A stretch of 32,441 bases of DNA. Origin: Porphyromonas levii DSM 23370. GTDB lineage: Bacteria > Bacteroidota > Bacteroidia > Bacteroidales > Porphyromonadaceae. The notes beneath the pieces are model-generated. The model searched no databases. It was not told the origin of the DNA and worked only from the letters and a program-made list of their open reading frames with translations. A program made the position numbers and the translations under genes. This document shows, piece by piece, positions 8,818 to 16,426 of the stretch (positions within the stretch are counted from its first letter, which is position 1; every line of letters begins with the position of its first letter). Location: positions 1-32,441 of the forward strand of contig NZ_KB904216.1 of assembly GCF_000379925.1 (NCBI RefSeq), in the 5' to 3' direction.

Positions 8818-9830
8818 GATATAAGATTAACATAGTATCTGTGTGGCTTGGGGCATTTTGCTTACTCGGCTCCTGTACACAGCAGTCTGTATTCATTGAG
8901 ACACCAGCAGAGCGTAGTGCGAAGAGCATATCGGATCTTAGATCAGAGTTGGTGGAAGCACCCTATGGTTGGAAGGTAACCTATTTCTCCAATACAGACT
9001 CTCTGCTGTTTGCCAATCCGTTGGAAAAGTTTACCAAAAAAGATTATTCGCAGGATTATGGTGTAGGAGGTCACTACTTTTGGATGAAGTTCGACCCCGA
9101 AGGGCGTGTAGAGATGCGGTCAGATTTTGATAGCAAATCGGCTACAACATCAAGTGTGTGTGCCTATGAGCTTAAGCAAGTCTCAGGTGTGCAACTTAGT
9201 TTTACTTCGTATGGGTACCTCCATCAGCTGGTCAACGACCTCTACCAGGCTTCGTCCGACTTTCTTTTCCGATTCAAGGATATAGATGATCGCTTGGTCT
9301 TCGAAACCCCTATGTATAGTACGAAATCGAAGACATTTATTCGGTTTGAACGGGTGACTTCGCCTGAGGAAATGACACATGCGGTAGAGAAATCGGTGGA
9401 GAATAGAAACTGCTTTGAAGGGATGCGTTATCCTCAGCTAAGAATTCACAAAGGAGATCGAGAATACTTTGGGAGTAACTATATAATTGCACAAGAGAGC
9501 AACTTTAAAAAATGGCTTAAGCAAAGTAAGGATCGACGCTATCGTGTATTCATATACAATGCAAGTTTGGTCGATGTGCAAATCGAACTGACTGGCTTAG
9601 GTTCAGGCTATACAGGTACAGATCGAGGACTATCATTTCGACCAGGAATTAGGTATAGTAAAAATGAAGTCTTCTGCGACTTTGAGCGTGTGGGCGATCA
9701 CTTCGTATGCGAATTAGTACGTATGTATCATCCTAAGACTCGTAGTTGGCGGTACGTGAGCAAGCATTTGGCTCCCGATGGAGAACCTACCGGAATGATT
9801 GCTGAGATCTATGATAATAAGCGCGATTGA
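8814..9830 (+). CDS. DUF4302-like lipoprotein
   Basis: The 338-residue lipoprotein has a lipobox LLGSC, with Cys21 as the predicted lipidation site. The N-terminal part matches what I know of DUF4302 proteins: a repeated-unit start (SAKSISDLRSELVEAPYGWK), then VTYF and a GGHYFWMKFDPEGRVEM beta segment. That family is typically found in SusCD operons that also encode the HExxH lipoprotein, as here. The start overlaps the stop of the previous gene (ATGA), which indicates translational coupling. The biochemical role is unknown; a periplasm- or surface-facing accessory binding protein is a reasonable guess. I am fairly sure of the family and do not know the function. Confidence 0.72.
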   Translation: MRYKINIVSVWLGAFCLLGSCTQQSVFIETPAERSAKSISDLRSELVEAPYGWKVTYFSNTDSLLFANPLEKFTKKDYSQDYGVGGHYFWMKFDPEGRVEMRSDFDSKSATTSSVCAYELKQVSGVQLSFTSYGYLHQLVNDLYQASSDFLFRFKDIDDRLVFETPMYSTKSKTFIRFERVTSPEEMTHAVEKSVENRNCFEGMRYPQLRIHKGDREYFGSNYIIAQESNFKKWLKQSKDRRYRVFIYNASLVDVQIELTGLGSGYTGTDRGLSFRPGIRYSKNEVFCDFERVGDHFVCELVRMYHPKTRSWRYVSKHLAPDGEPTGMIAEIYDNKRD

Positions 9831-9853
9831 TATAATACATACTACTGAAGGTA

Positions 9854-10501
9854 ATGAAAAAGAGAGACGGTATAATACTACGACGATGGCTACTACTAAT
9901 GATACTAGTACCAACGTTGTATGCCTGTAATAAGCAGTGCGAAGAGGTGGAGCCTGAGGATTATGATACACTTTTCCCTTTTACTGGGATAGAGGCTCCT
10001 GAACAGATGAATGGTAATATCGTAGTGCGCCCTTGCGACCCCGATTTGGCACTAGAAGCCTATACTTACCCTGGGGAGGAGGATAATCTATCGGGAGAAG
10101 AGTATACAATAACCATGAGTTGCTCTTTCGAAGAGAGTGATAGGGATGGTAGCAGGACAAAGAAACCTCAATCTAAGTATGTGGTATCATATATCAATGA
10201 GCATAAGCAGCTAGTACAAGTCGTATGTGACAAGGGAGAAGACTCCGAGAATAATACTAACGCTCCGAAGATGAAGAATTTTGAAGAGTATCGTGTAACC
10301 TTCAAGGTGCGTTCGGGTTTCCCTCTATACCTTTCTGTAACTGGTTCGGGTCCACGAAATTCACATGTAGAGGCGAAGATAGAGGCTGTCTCTAAAGATG
10401 AAGTGGTGGAAGTATTGCCATTGGCTGTGCATTTGTACCAGAACGAGGAGGGAATTTATAGGCTGAAGAACCCTTACTGTGAATTTATGATTTTGCCCTA
10501 A
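9854..10501 (+). CDS. Unrecognised lipoprotein of the import operon
   Basis: The 215-residue protein begins with a basic n-region (MKKRDGIILRRW), a hydrophobic stretch and LYAC, giving a lipid-anchored Cys25. Immediately after the Cys there is an acidic run (EEVEPEDYD), reminiscent of surface lipoprotein export signals in Bacteroidota, though it is not an exact match to a defined motif. The rest looks like beta-sandwich sequence (EYTITMSCSFEES, EYRVTFKVRSG). I recognise no enzyme motif. It lies 23 bp after the DUF4302-like gene and 9 bp before the next frame (24 bp from the start I prefer for that gene). Its place between conserved accessory genes suggests a structural or binding role in the same envelope complex. 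Confidence 0.75.
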   Translation: MKKRDGIILRRWLLLMILVPTLYACNKQCEEVEPEDYDTLFPFTGIEAPEQMNGNIVVRPCDPDLALEAYTYPGEEDNLSGEEYTITMSCSFEESDRDGSRTKKPQSKYVVSYINEHKQLVQVVCDKGEDSENNTNAPKMKNFEEYRVTFKVRSGFPLYLSVTGSGPRNSHVEAKIEAVSKDEVVEVLPLAVHLYQNEEGIYRLKNPYCEFMILP

Positions 10502-10525
10502 GGGGGTGTAATGTATTTCAAACAG

Positions 10526-11710
10526 ATGAATAAGAAGATAAGGTATATTCTAGTGCTAGCGGTATGGGTGCTGGCTGGTGCTTGTGGGCACAAAACGGGA
10601 GAGGTTGTGGAGAGTGCTTATGTCTTGCCAATTTCTGCTGAGCCTGAGTATCGCTTCGTACGGAATGGACGAAGCAGTGTAGATATTCAGGAGTGTAAGT
10701 TGCTTAGTACGCCTATCAATTATATTTATGAGCAGAAGATGCGCTCAGCCCAAATCCAGACTGAAGAGAGCTATACGGATACTAAAAAGTTATTTACTGA
10801 AGGAGAGTTTGGTCTCAAACCTCGTTCCGAGCTTGCAGGTTCGGCTTATGCGCAGCCTTTCAGGTCGGAGGTGCAGAGGTATATGGATGAATTGATAGAG
10901 ACGAGTGCTCAGTTGTCGGGCTATGGAGCTGAGGTCCCCTATAAGCATAGGCTCCAAGAGGCGGAAGTAGGAAAAGGGGGGTATGTGGGAGTGAATATCG
11001 GAGATAAGAATATAGCTTTTGTAGGGGAGAAAGGATTGGTAGTCGCCGAGCTTTTCAGATTTGGAGTAATGGGAGCTATTTACTTAGATAAGATACTCAA
11101 TTTACACCTTGATGATGACCTTCTTGCTAATCATACACTCCAAAGCAATCACGATAATTTGGTATTAGGTGCAGGACATAATTATACTGCTCTAGAGCAC
11201 CACTGGGATTTGGCTTATGGTTATTACAGGTACTGGAGACCTTGGGCTGAGGGGGAGGGTATCCCTGCCCTCCGAAAGAGTAGTGATAGGATCTTTAGGG
11301 CTTTTGTGGAAGGACGTATGCTGATGGAAACGTTCCGCTATGATGATATACGTGAGCAGGCTCGGATTATCAGGGAGGAACTAGGTAGAGTAGTAGTGAT
11401 TAGGGCTATTCATGCTCTCGTAGGAGCCAATACGATGACGAATCTAAGAGAACGACCTAAGTATGCTTTTCAGCTTCTTTCGCAGGGTTATGGACTGATT
11501 TATGCTGCGCAGTTTGTGCGAAAAGCCGATGGTTCTCCACTCTTCAAACGGGAGGAGGTACAGGGGCTCCTAGAAGGGATGCGCTCTGGCAATGGACTAT
11601 GGGATAAGGAAAGGCTATTGGATAGTGCGGAGCGGGAGGGCTCTTTGCTGTGGGCAGCTACTAACCTAGCGAGCAGGATAGGTGTGACGTTGGATGAAAT
11701 TAAGAAGTAA
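10526..11710 (+). CDS. DUF4856/imelysin-like lipoprotein
   Basis: The 394-residue protein starts at MNKKIRYILV (an upstream ATG at 10511 adds five residues with no signal-peptide benefit). A lipobox LAGAC predicts lipidation at Cys20 of this start. The all-helical body carries GAGHNYTALEHHWDLAYGY, about residues 216-233, which fits the LEHHWDxAYGY-type motif of DUF4856 proteins. That family is related to imelysins, which in other bacteria are iron-regulated envelope proteins with a conserved GxHxxE-type site. The histidine-rich, acidic site could bind a metal or ligand, but this is inference. It lies 6 bp upstream of the next gene. Its presence beside a FecA-type receptor is the main hint that the operon handles iron or a metal-bound substrate. 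Confidence 0.75.
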   Translation: MNKKIRYILVLAVWVLAGACGHKTGEVVESAYVLPISAEPEYRFVRNGRSSVDIQECKLLSTPINYIYEQKMRSAQIQTEESYTDTKKLFTEGEFGLKPRSELAGSAYAQPFRSEVQRYMDELIETSAQLSGYGAEVPYKHRLQEAEVGKGGYVGVNIGDKNIAFVGEKGLVVAELFRFGVMGAIYLDKILNLHLDDDLLANHTLQSNHDNLVLGAGHNYTALEHHWDLAYGYYRYWRPWAEGEGIPALRKSSDRIFRAFVEGRMLMETFRYDDIREQARIIREELGRVVVIRAIHALVGANTMTNLRERPKYAFQLLSQGYGLIYAAQFVRKADGSPLFKREEVQGLLEGMRSGNGLWDKERLLDSAEREGSLLWAATNLASRIGVTLDEIKK

Positions 11711-11716
11711 CGAATT

Positions 11717-12547
11717 ATGAGGATAACATATAAATTATTGGGCTTCCTATCGGTGTTCTCATTCTTGGCAAGCCATAGGGCAGAAGCTCACGCAAATCTT
11801 ATTGCCAATGAGGGATTTGAGGAGTTCTCCTCTTTTTCTCCTAAGCAGTGGAGTATGCCAAATCAGTTGGCATCAATTCAGAACATTGAGGGGAAGAAGA
11901 AAGACATGGAGAAGAGGGTAAATGAGGAGTCCTGCTTTACTGTGTCTGATGCTCTTGGTAGAGGAGAACTATATATCCAGCAAGACACTACGTCTAAGCC
12001 ACTCTTACCGCCTACCAAGATTATGATTAAAGATTCTGAGATATTCCAGAGAGAAGCACTCATTACTTGGGATGCATCGGGGGATTCTATCAGGTCGTGG
12101 GAAGTATGGGTAAAGAATACCACTGATGATGAATACAAGCTCTATAAGGTGGTAAAGGAGAATAAGTGTATGCTGGAACACCTGATTCCCAACACCTCTA
12201 TTTCACTTAAGGTACGGACTCTATGTGATGGAAAGATGTCGGAGTTTTCTTCGATTGAGACGTTAAAAACTAAGTCTCTTGTTAGAGAACGAACAGATCC
12301 TACCCGAACCCCATTTTTGCGTACGATTGAAAAGAGTGGTAAGAGCTCCCGTAGAATCAATGCCTATTTTAATGATATTGCCGCTGATGATGCTGTGATT
12401 ACTTATACTATAGATGGTAAACCTTTTGAACCAAAGGATAGTTGGATTGTATTTCCTAATAAGGGTACTCATTGGCTCGTAATCATTATAGACGAAAAGG
12501 ATGGCAATAAGTGGAAGCTCTCTTACAGGGTAAATGTTACTGACTGA
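11717..12547 (+). CDS. Exported fibronectin-III-like protein
   Basis: The 276-residue protein has a type I signal peptide (MRITYKLLGF to AEA, cleavage after about residue 24). The mature protein starts with NLIANEGFEE, like the opening of galactose-binding-type jelly-roll domains. A middle segment of about 95-185 has fibronectin-III character (LPPTKIMI, ALITWDASGDSIRSWEVW, LIPNTSISLKVRTLCDGKMSEFS). A third beta-rich segment ends the protein (about 205-276). There is no lipobox and no type IX secretion C-terminal signal that I can recognise. It is the only non-lipidated, non-barrel product of the operon and may dock to a surface partner or substrate. It lies 6 bp after the DUF4856-like gene. 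Function is unknown. Confidence 0.7.
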   Translation: MRITYKLLGFLSVFSFLASHRAEAHANLIANEGFEEFSSFSPKQWSMPNQLASIQNIEGKKKDMEKRVNEESCFTVSDALGRGELYIQQDTTSKPLLPPTKIMIKDSEIFQREALITWDASGDSIRSWEVWVKNTTDDEYKLYKVVKENKCMLEHLIPNTSISLKVRTLCDGKMSEFSSIETLKTKSLVRERTDPTRTPFLRTIEKSGKSSRRINAYFNDIAADDAVITYTIDGKPFEPKDSWIVFPNKGTHWLVIIIDEKDGNKWKLSYRVNVTD

Positions 12548-12557
12548 TATATATAAT

Positions 12558-13520
12558 ATGAGACGTATGACTACTAATAGATTTTATCTGTTTGTGCTTT
12601 ATATGAGTACTCTGCTGATTGCTTTTTCTGCTTGTAAGCATGAGGTGCTGGTGCCAATAACGGACATTAAAATTGGGGGAGATGAGATGCTAAGTGAAAT
12701 AGCGCTTAATCGTCAAGTGGAGCGTAAGATACTACTCTCGGGAGGCTCTGGGAAGTACAAGGTTAATGTCCATGATTCGCGTATAGCTACGGCGTCTATC
12801 AGCAAGGATACGCTAAGGATTAAGGGTATACTAGAGGGTGAAACGTTTGCTACGGTTATCTCGCACGATAAGAAGGCGAAGCTTAAAATCAGTGTTGTAG
12901 TACCTACTTTGAGTTTTAGCCATAAGGATATAGAGATTTGTCCTAATGATAGAGCCTTTTTTGTAGGATTGACCGGAGGAGGAGAGAATGTGAAGCTCTC
13001 TAAGGTTGATTCTGATGAGGTGCTCTTTATGCGGTGGAACGGGGGTACAGGTATCGTGGAGCTGCATGGTTTGAATGAAGGAGAAGTGGATGTTGTAGCT
13101 ACAGGAGATACTGGCGAGAGCGCCACTCTTCATGTGCGGATAAAACCTGCGGATAAAATAATTTCTCCAGGGGTATACGGTACTGATCGTAAATACTACA
13201 GTAGTAACGAAATATTGAGATGTGTTACTATGGTGGAGAAGGCAGGGTTTGGCGTAACATTGCACAATAGCACCCTTCTTTATGGAGGTACTATCTCCTA
13301 CCAATTTCAGGCATCATCATTACAAATAACACCTCAAATCTTCGATCCTAAGGAGGGAGATATAATCGAACTTGATATCAAAAACTTTGGGAAACCAACT
13401 AAAATAAAGGATAATCACTATCACCTTAAAGTTGAAGAAGTTAGAGAAGAGAGTCAAACAGTGGTGTTGCACCACCCTAGATTCAAAGTGCATATCCCCT
13501 ACTATAAACGCCAAAGGTAG
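12558..13520 (+). CDS. Lipoprotein with bacterial Ig-like (Big_2-type) repeats
   Basis: I chose the ATG at 12558 (MRRMTTNRFY), 10 bp after the previous stop. The ATG at 12534 overlaps the upstream gene and adds eight poor residues; 12567 is another option. The lipobox AFSAC predicts a lipid anchor at Cys26. Two Big_2-like domains follow: about 45-115 (DSRIATASISKDTLRIKGI then LEGETFATVIS) and about 120-195 (GIVELHGLNEGEVDVVATG). A C-terminal unassigned beta-rich region of about 110 residues completes the 320-residue protein. Such domains serve as spacers or adhesion modules on the cell surface. It is the last gene of the operon and converges on hipA. The substrate or partner is unknown. Confidence 0.7.
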   Translation: MRRMTTNRFYLFVLYMSTLLIAFSACKHEVLVPITDIKIGGDEMLSEIALNRQVERKILLSGGSGKYKVNVHDSRIATASISKDTLRIKGILEGETFATVISHDKKAKLKISVVVPTLSFSHKDIEICPNDRAFFVGLTGGGENVKLSKVDSDEVLFMRWNGGTGIVELHGLNEGEVDVVATGDTGESATLHVRIKPADKIISPGVYGTDRKYYSSNEILRCVTMVEKAGFGVTLHNSTLLYGGTISYQFQASSLQITPQIFDPKEGDIIELDIKNFGKPTKIKDNHYHLKVEEVREESQTVVLHHPRFKVHIPYYKRQR

Positions 13521-13558
13521 TCGCCAACCGTTACATATGCTCTCTTTGGGCGTTCTCG

Positions 13559-13720
13559 CCTAACCCCTTGAACTGCCTTCCTAGAGTACGTGACCATTTA
13601 ATATATACTAACCCACCAGACTAATATATACTAAATAGATTGACTAGTATATATTAAATTGGTGGATTAGTATATATTAAATGGTCATCTACTTTAGGTA
13701 GAAAGGTTGTGAGGGATAGG
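13559..13720. repeat. AT-rich inverted repeat of four units in 23-bp phase
   Basis: Four copies of a 12-nt core (TAATATATACTA, twice in one orientation, then twice as TAGTATATATTA) start at 13599, 13622, 13645 and 13668, exactly 23 bp apart. The outer arms 13591-13610 and 13668-13687 are perfect 20-bp reverse complements. The flanks extend the symmetry imperfectly to about 13559-13720. It lies between the converging Ig-like lipoprotein and hipA genes, so the RNA hairpin could also end transcription from both sides. Confidence 0.8.
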
Positions 13721-13750
13721 TCGCTAGTTGGGGTACGAGCGAGACAGCGG

Positions 13751-14863
13751 TTATCGCACTAGCTTCTTTGCCTTCAATCCCTTTAATAGATTAAGAGCAA
13801 TGGGTTTTACCTCCTGTATGATGTCCATACAGAGGGCGCTACTCATCTGCACCAATTTCCCTGCTTCTATTAAGTCTTCTTCTGTTGGATTCGACTTATA
13901 ATTCACAGTGGTAGCATGCTGACCAAGAGGGTTTTCGTGCGTCATATCGTAAGCTGGTGCTAACTTCCATCGTCCCTCCTTAAAGAGAAAAGAGAAGTTT
14001 CTGGCGTGATCATCGAAGTTTTCCGCATAGTAGTTAAATACCATTCTTCTGAATTGTTGTTCTACCTCCTTATGATCTTGGGTTATGTATCCAGTAAGAG
14101 AGAGAAGCGTTTTGTAGTCCATCTTTGGGGGATTAATGCTTTCATCCAATAGACCACTAGCCGTTACCATGTGAATACGATCTCCATCTGGCGAAATATC
14201 GAAACGTTCTACGCCGAAAAAGAGATTCTCAAATAATTTGAAGCGAGGGACTATGATTCCCGCTTCTTTCGCCGCCATATTATATTGGTACTCAATAATT
14301 CCAGAATCTATTGAGTCATAGGTATGTCTAAATTTAACTAACCAATTACCATCCTCGTTTTTTATGAGTGCCTTAGGGCGTACTCCTCCCGAGTTTCCGC
14401 TTTGTACATAGAGCCACCCTGCTTCTTTATCAGTCTTTTCCGACAGTACATCGAGTGCTTTTCTCTGTAAATCGTCAAGACTCATAAGTTTGTTGGGGAT
14501 ATTTATTTCGTTATTAGGAACGTAGCATAGAGCGCCCATACCCGATGCCCCAACAATACTAAGTCTTTGCAAGGGATCTAATGCTTGGTAGCTTACTCCG
14601 TATTTGCTCAGTTCTTTTTGAAGGAGATACTCTCCATATCCTCCGGGCATACTATCTTCAAAAACCCCGAAGTTGCCTCGAAAAGGAAGATAGCTCGCCT
14701 CGAACAGATTTGAATTTAAGGGCAGCTTAAGAGGTGAGATAGAGAATCCTTCGGTAATCCACTGTTTGTCATATTGGAAAAGACAGGAATGGTTGGCGCC
14801 CATTGTTAGTCGTCCCACCAATCTGTCATGATATAGCACACTTATAACATCAATCTTTTTCAT
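13751..14863 (-). CDS. hipA: HipA-family serine/threonine kinase toxin
   Basis: The 370-residue protein starts at MKKIDVISVL, the ATG at 14863. A longer frame from 14923 would add 20 charged residues. HipA kinases phosphorylate a cytoplasmic target (a tRNA synthetase in studied cases) and slow growth until neutralised. Seen here are the N-terminal domain (FRGNFGVFEDSMPGGYGE), a glycine-rich loop GASGMGAL (105-112) and GNSGGVRPKA (156-165). The catalytic DDHARN (284-289) and the metal-binding APAYDM (302-307) are also present, so the kinase looks intact. The antitoxin gene lies upstream and overlaps the toxin start by 14 bp, which favours coupled translation. The target in this organism is unknown. 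Confidence 0.9.
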   Translation of the reverse strand: MKKIDVISVLYHDRLVGRLTMGANHSCLFQYDKQWITEGFSISPLKLPLNSNLFEASYLPFRGNFGVFEDSMPGGYGEYLLQKELSKYGVSYQALDPLQRLSIVGASGMGALCYVPNNEINIPNKLMSLDDLQRKALDVLSEKTDKEAGWLYVQSGNSGGVRPKALIKNEDGNWLVKFRHTYDSIDSGIIEYQYNMAAKEAGIIVPRFKLFENLFFGVERFDISPDGDRIHMVTASGLLDESINPPKMDYKTLLSLTGYITQDHKEVEQQFRRMVFNYYAENFDDHARNFSFLFKEGRWKLAPAYDMTHENPLGQHATTVNYKSNPTEEDLIEAGKLVQMSSALCMDIIQEVKPIALNLLKGLKAKKLVR

Positions 14864-15164
14864 CGGTTCCTCTCTGTCTTTCCTTGTTCTTATTGATTCG
14901 TACCATATCGTCGAGACTCTCATACTTTGGCTTGCTCATTACCTCTAAGAGTTCTTGGGCATAACCCAAAGCTCTCCCTATTTTTAGAAAACTCGACAAG
15001 GAAATCTCTCCTGTGTGCTCAAAGCGCTGTAGCGTAGCGAGTGGCACTCCACTAATTTGGGAAAGCCTCTTTTGGGACATGTTTTTTTCCAGTCTCCGTG
15101 CTCGGCAATCTGCCGAAAGGCTTTTCTGTATATCAGATGCCGATATGGGTTCAAATATATACAT
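14850..15164 (-). CDS. hipB: HipB-like XRE-family antitoxin
   Basis: The 104-residue protein contains a helix-turn-helix at about 28-70: MSQKRLSQISGVPLATLQRF and then GEISLSSFLKIGRAL, the classical lambda-repressor/XRE layout. In hip modules this protein binds its own operator and the HipA toxin. It is encoded just upstream of hipA and overlaps it by 14 bp. The N-terminal 25 residues precede the HTH and could be trimmed if translation began at MSQKRL, but the upstream ATG fits the promoter. The charged tail (NKNKERQRGTDEKD) resembles the flexible end of HipB proteins. The operator was not defined. Confidence 0.87.
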   Translation of the reverse strand: MYIFEPISASDIQKSLSADCRARRLEKNMSQKRLSQISGVPLATLQRFEHTGEISLSSFLKIGRALGYAQELLEVMSKPKYESLDDMVRINKNKERQRGTDEKD

Positions 15165-15232
15165 GCGTAACTACTAATATACTACTTGTTAAAAATGGAA
15201 TTGGACTTTAGCAACTAGAATAATATGTATTA

Positions 15233-15263
15233 CAAATGTACTATATTCTTATTGAACAACCAA
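15233..15263 (-). promoter_or_regulatory. hipBA promoter
   Basis: On the - strand a TTGG element (15263-15260) is followed by a TACATTTG -7 box (15240-15233) at about the 19-20 bp spacing of Bacteroidota sigma-ABfr promoters. It sits about 70 nt before the hipB ATG at 15164. This is the best-formed promoter in the window. Confidence 0.6.
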
Positions 15264-15368
15264 CTTACATAGGATTCCCTTGTTCCCTACTAGCTAGAAG
15301 GTAAGACAACTAGGGCTGAATGCCATGACGGAAACCAACCCTAGCTTTTCCTCTATGTGCAGGAAATA

Positions 15369-15419
15369 ACTGAGCCAAGAGAGGTTATTCCACAGGGGAA
15401 ATGTCTCTCTTGGCTCAGT
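15369..15419 (-). terminator. Terminator of the ftsK-lolA-trxB operon
   Basis: ACTGAGCCAAGAGAG (15369-15383) and CTCTCTTGGCTCAGT (15405-15419) form a perfect 15-bp stem with a 21-nt loop, 30 bp past the trxB stop. The - strand continues TTATTTCC, a modest T-rich tail. Confidence 0.7.
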
Positions 15420-15449
15420 ATTATCTATCTGTGTAATGTGTATTGGCGC

Positions 15450-16397
15450 TTATAGCGGATTTTCTCCTAGCCAACGCTCTGCCATCATGGCTGCCTTACA
15501 GCCACTTGCTGCTGCAGTGATAGCTTGGCGAAAGTGTGGGTCAGCTACGTCACCAGCGGCAAATACACCTGGGATATTGGTATTAGGCATACCGTCCTTG
15601 GTGGCGATATAGCCTTGGTTGTCTAGTTCAATCTGACCGTCGAGGAAGCCCACGTTAGGGGTGTGTCCGATAGCTAGGAAGAAGCCGTGTACAGGGATAT
15701 CGTAGTGGCTCTCGTCTTCCTTGCCTTTGCGCTTGACTAGGTGAACACCCTCTACACCGTTGTCGCCATAGAGACCTTCTGTTTGGTGCTCCCATAGTAC
15801 CTCTATATTCTCGGCTTTGAGTACGCGCTCCTGCATTACCTTAGAGGCACGAAGCTCGTCGCGACGCACGATTAGGTATACCTTCTTTGCGATAGCGGAT
15901 AGATATAGAGCCTCTTCGCAAGCGGTGTCGCCGCCTCCTACAACGGCAACATCCTTACCACGGTAGAAGAAGCCATCGCAGGTAGCACACCCGCTTACCC
16001 CCATGCCCATGTATTTCTTTTCGTCCTCCAAACCTAGATACTTAGCTCTGGCTCCTGTAGCGATGATAACAGACTCTGCCTCCACGGTATATTCGCCGCC
16101 ATTGACTTCTACATGGAATGGACGCTTGGAGAAGTCTATCTTTGTAACTTCGCCCACGCGCATATCGGTGCCGAAGCGCTCAGCTTGCTTGCGAATATCA
16201 AGCATCATGTGTGAGCCGTTGATTCCCTCTGGGTAGCCTGGGAAGTTTTCTACGTCTGTGGTAGTAGTAAGCTGACCGCCTGGCTGCATACCCTCGATAA
16301 GCATCGGAGATAAGCTCGCACGTGAGGCATAAATGGCTGCAGTATATCCTGCAGGGCCAGCTCCAATAATCAGCACCTTTGTCTTTAGATTGTCCAT
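15450..16397 (-). CDS. trxB: Thioredoxin-disulfide reductase
   Basis: The 315-residue flavoenzyme transfers electrons from NADPH through FAD and a redox-active disulfide to thioredoxin in the cytoplasm. Motifs are clear: the FAD-binding GAGPAG (12-17), TDVENFPGYPEGI, the active-site CATC (137-140), the NADPH-binding GGGDTA (154-159) and the C-terminal FAD site GVFAAGDVADPHFRQAITAA. Length fits bacterial low-molecular-weight TrxB. I chose the ATG at 16397; a TTG at 16406 is open but unnecessary. It is the last gene of the ftsK-lolA-trxB cluster, 29 bp after lolA, and is followed by a strong hairpin. This gene order is one I recall from other Bacteroidota. Confidence 0.96.
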   Translation of the reverse strand: MDNLKTKVLIIGAGPAGYTAAIYASRASLSPMLIEGMQPGGQLTTTTDVENFPGYPEGINGSHMMLDIRKQAERFGTDMRVGEVTKIDFSKRPFHVEVNGGEYTVEAESVIIATGARAKYLGLEDEKKYMGMGVSGCATCDGFFYRGKDVAVVGGGDTACEEALYLSAIAKKVYLIVRRDELRASKVMQERVLKAENIEVLWEHQTEGLYGDNGVEGVHLVKRKGKEDESHYDIPVHGFFLAIGHTPNVGFLDGQIELDNQGYIATKDGMPNTNIPGVFAAGDVADPHFRQAITAAASGCKAAMMAERWLGENPL

Positions 16398-16426
16398 TAT
16401 TATCAATATGTTTTACTGTTGGTATG

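Noticed and set aside
12831-13304. 157-codon frame on the - strand, antisense to the Ig-like lipoprotein
   Set aside because: No domain, signal peptide or start context; it is opposite a gene with a lipobox and domain structure.
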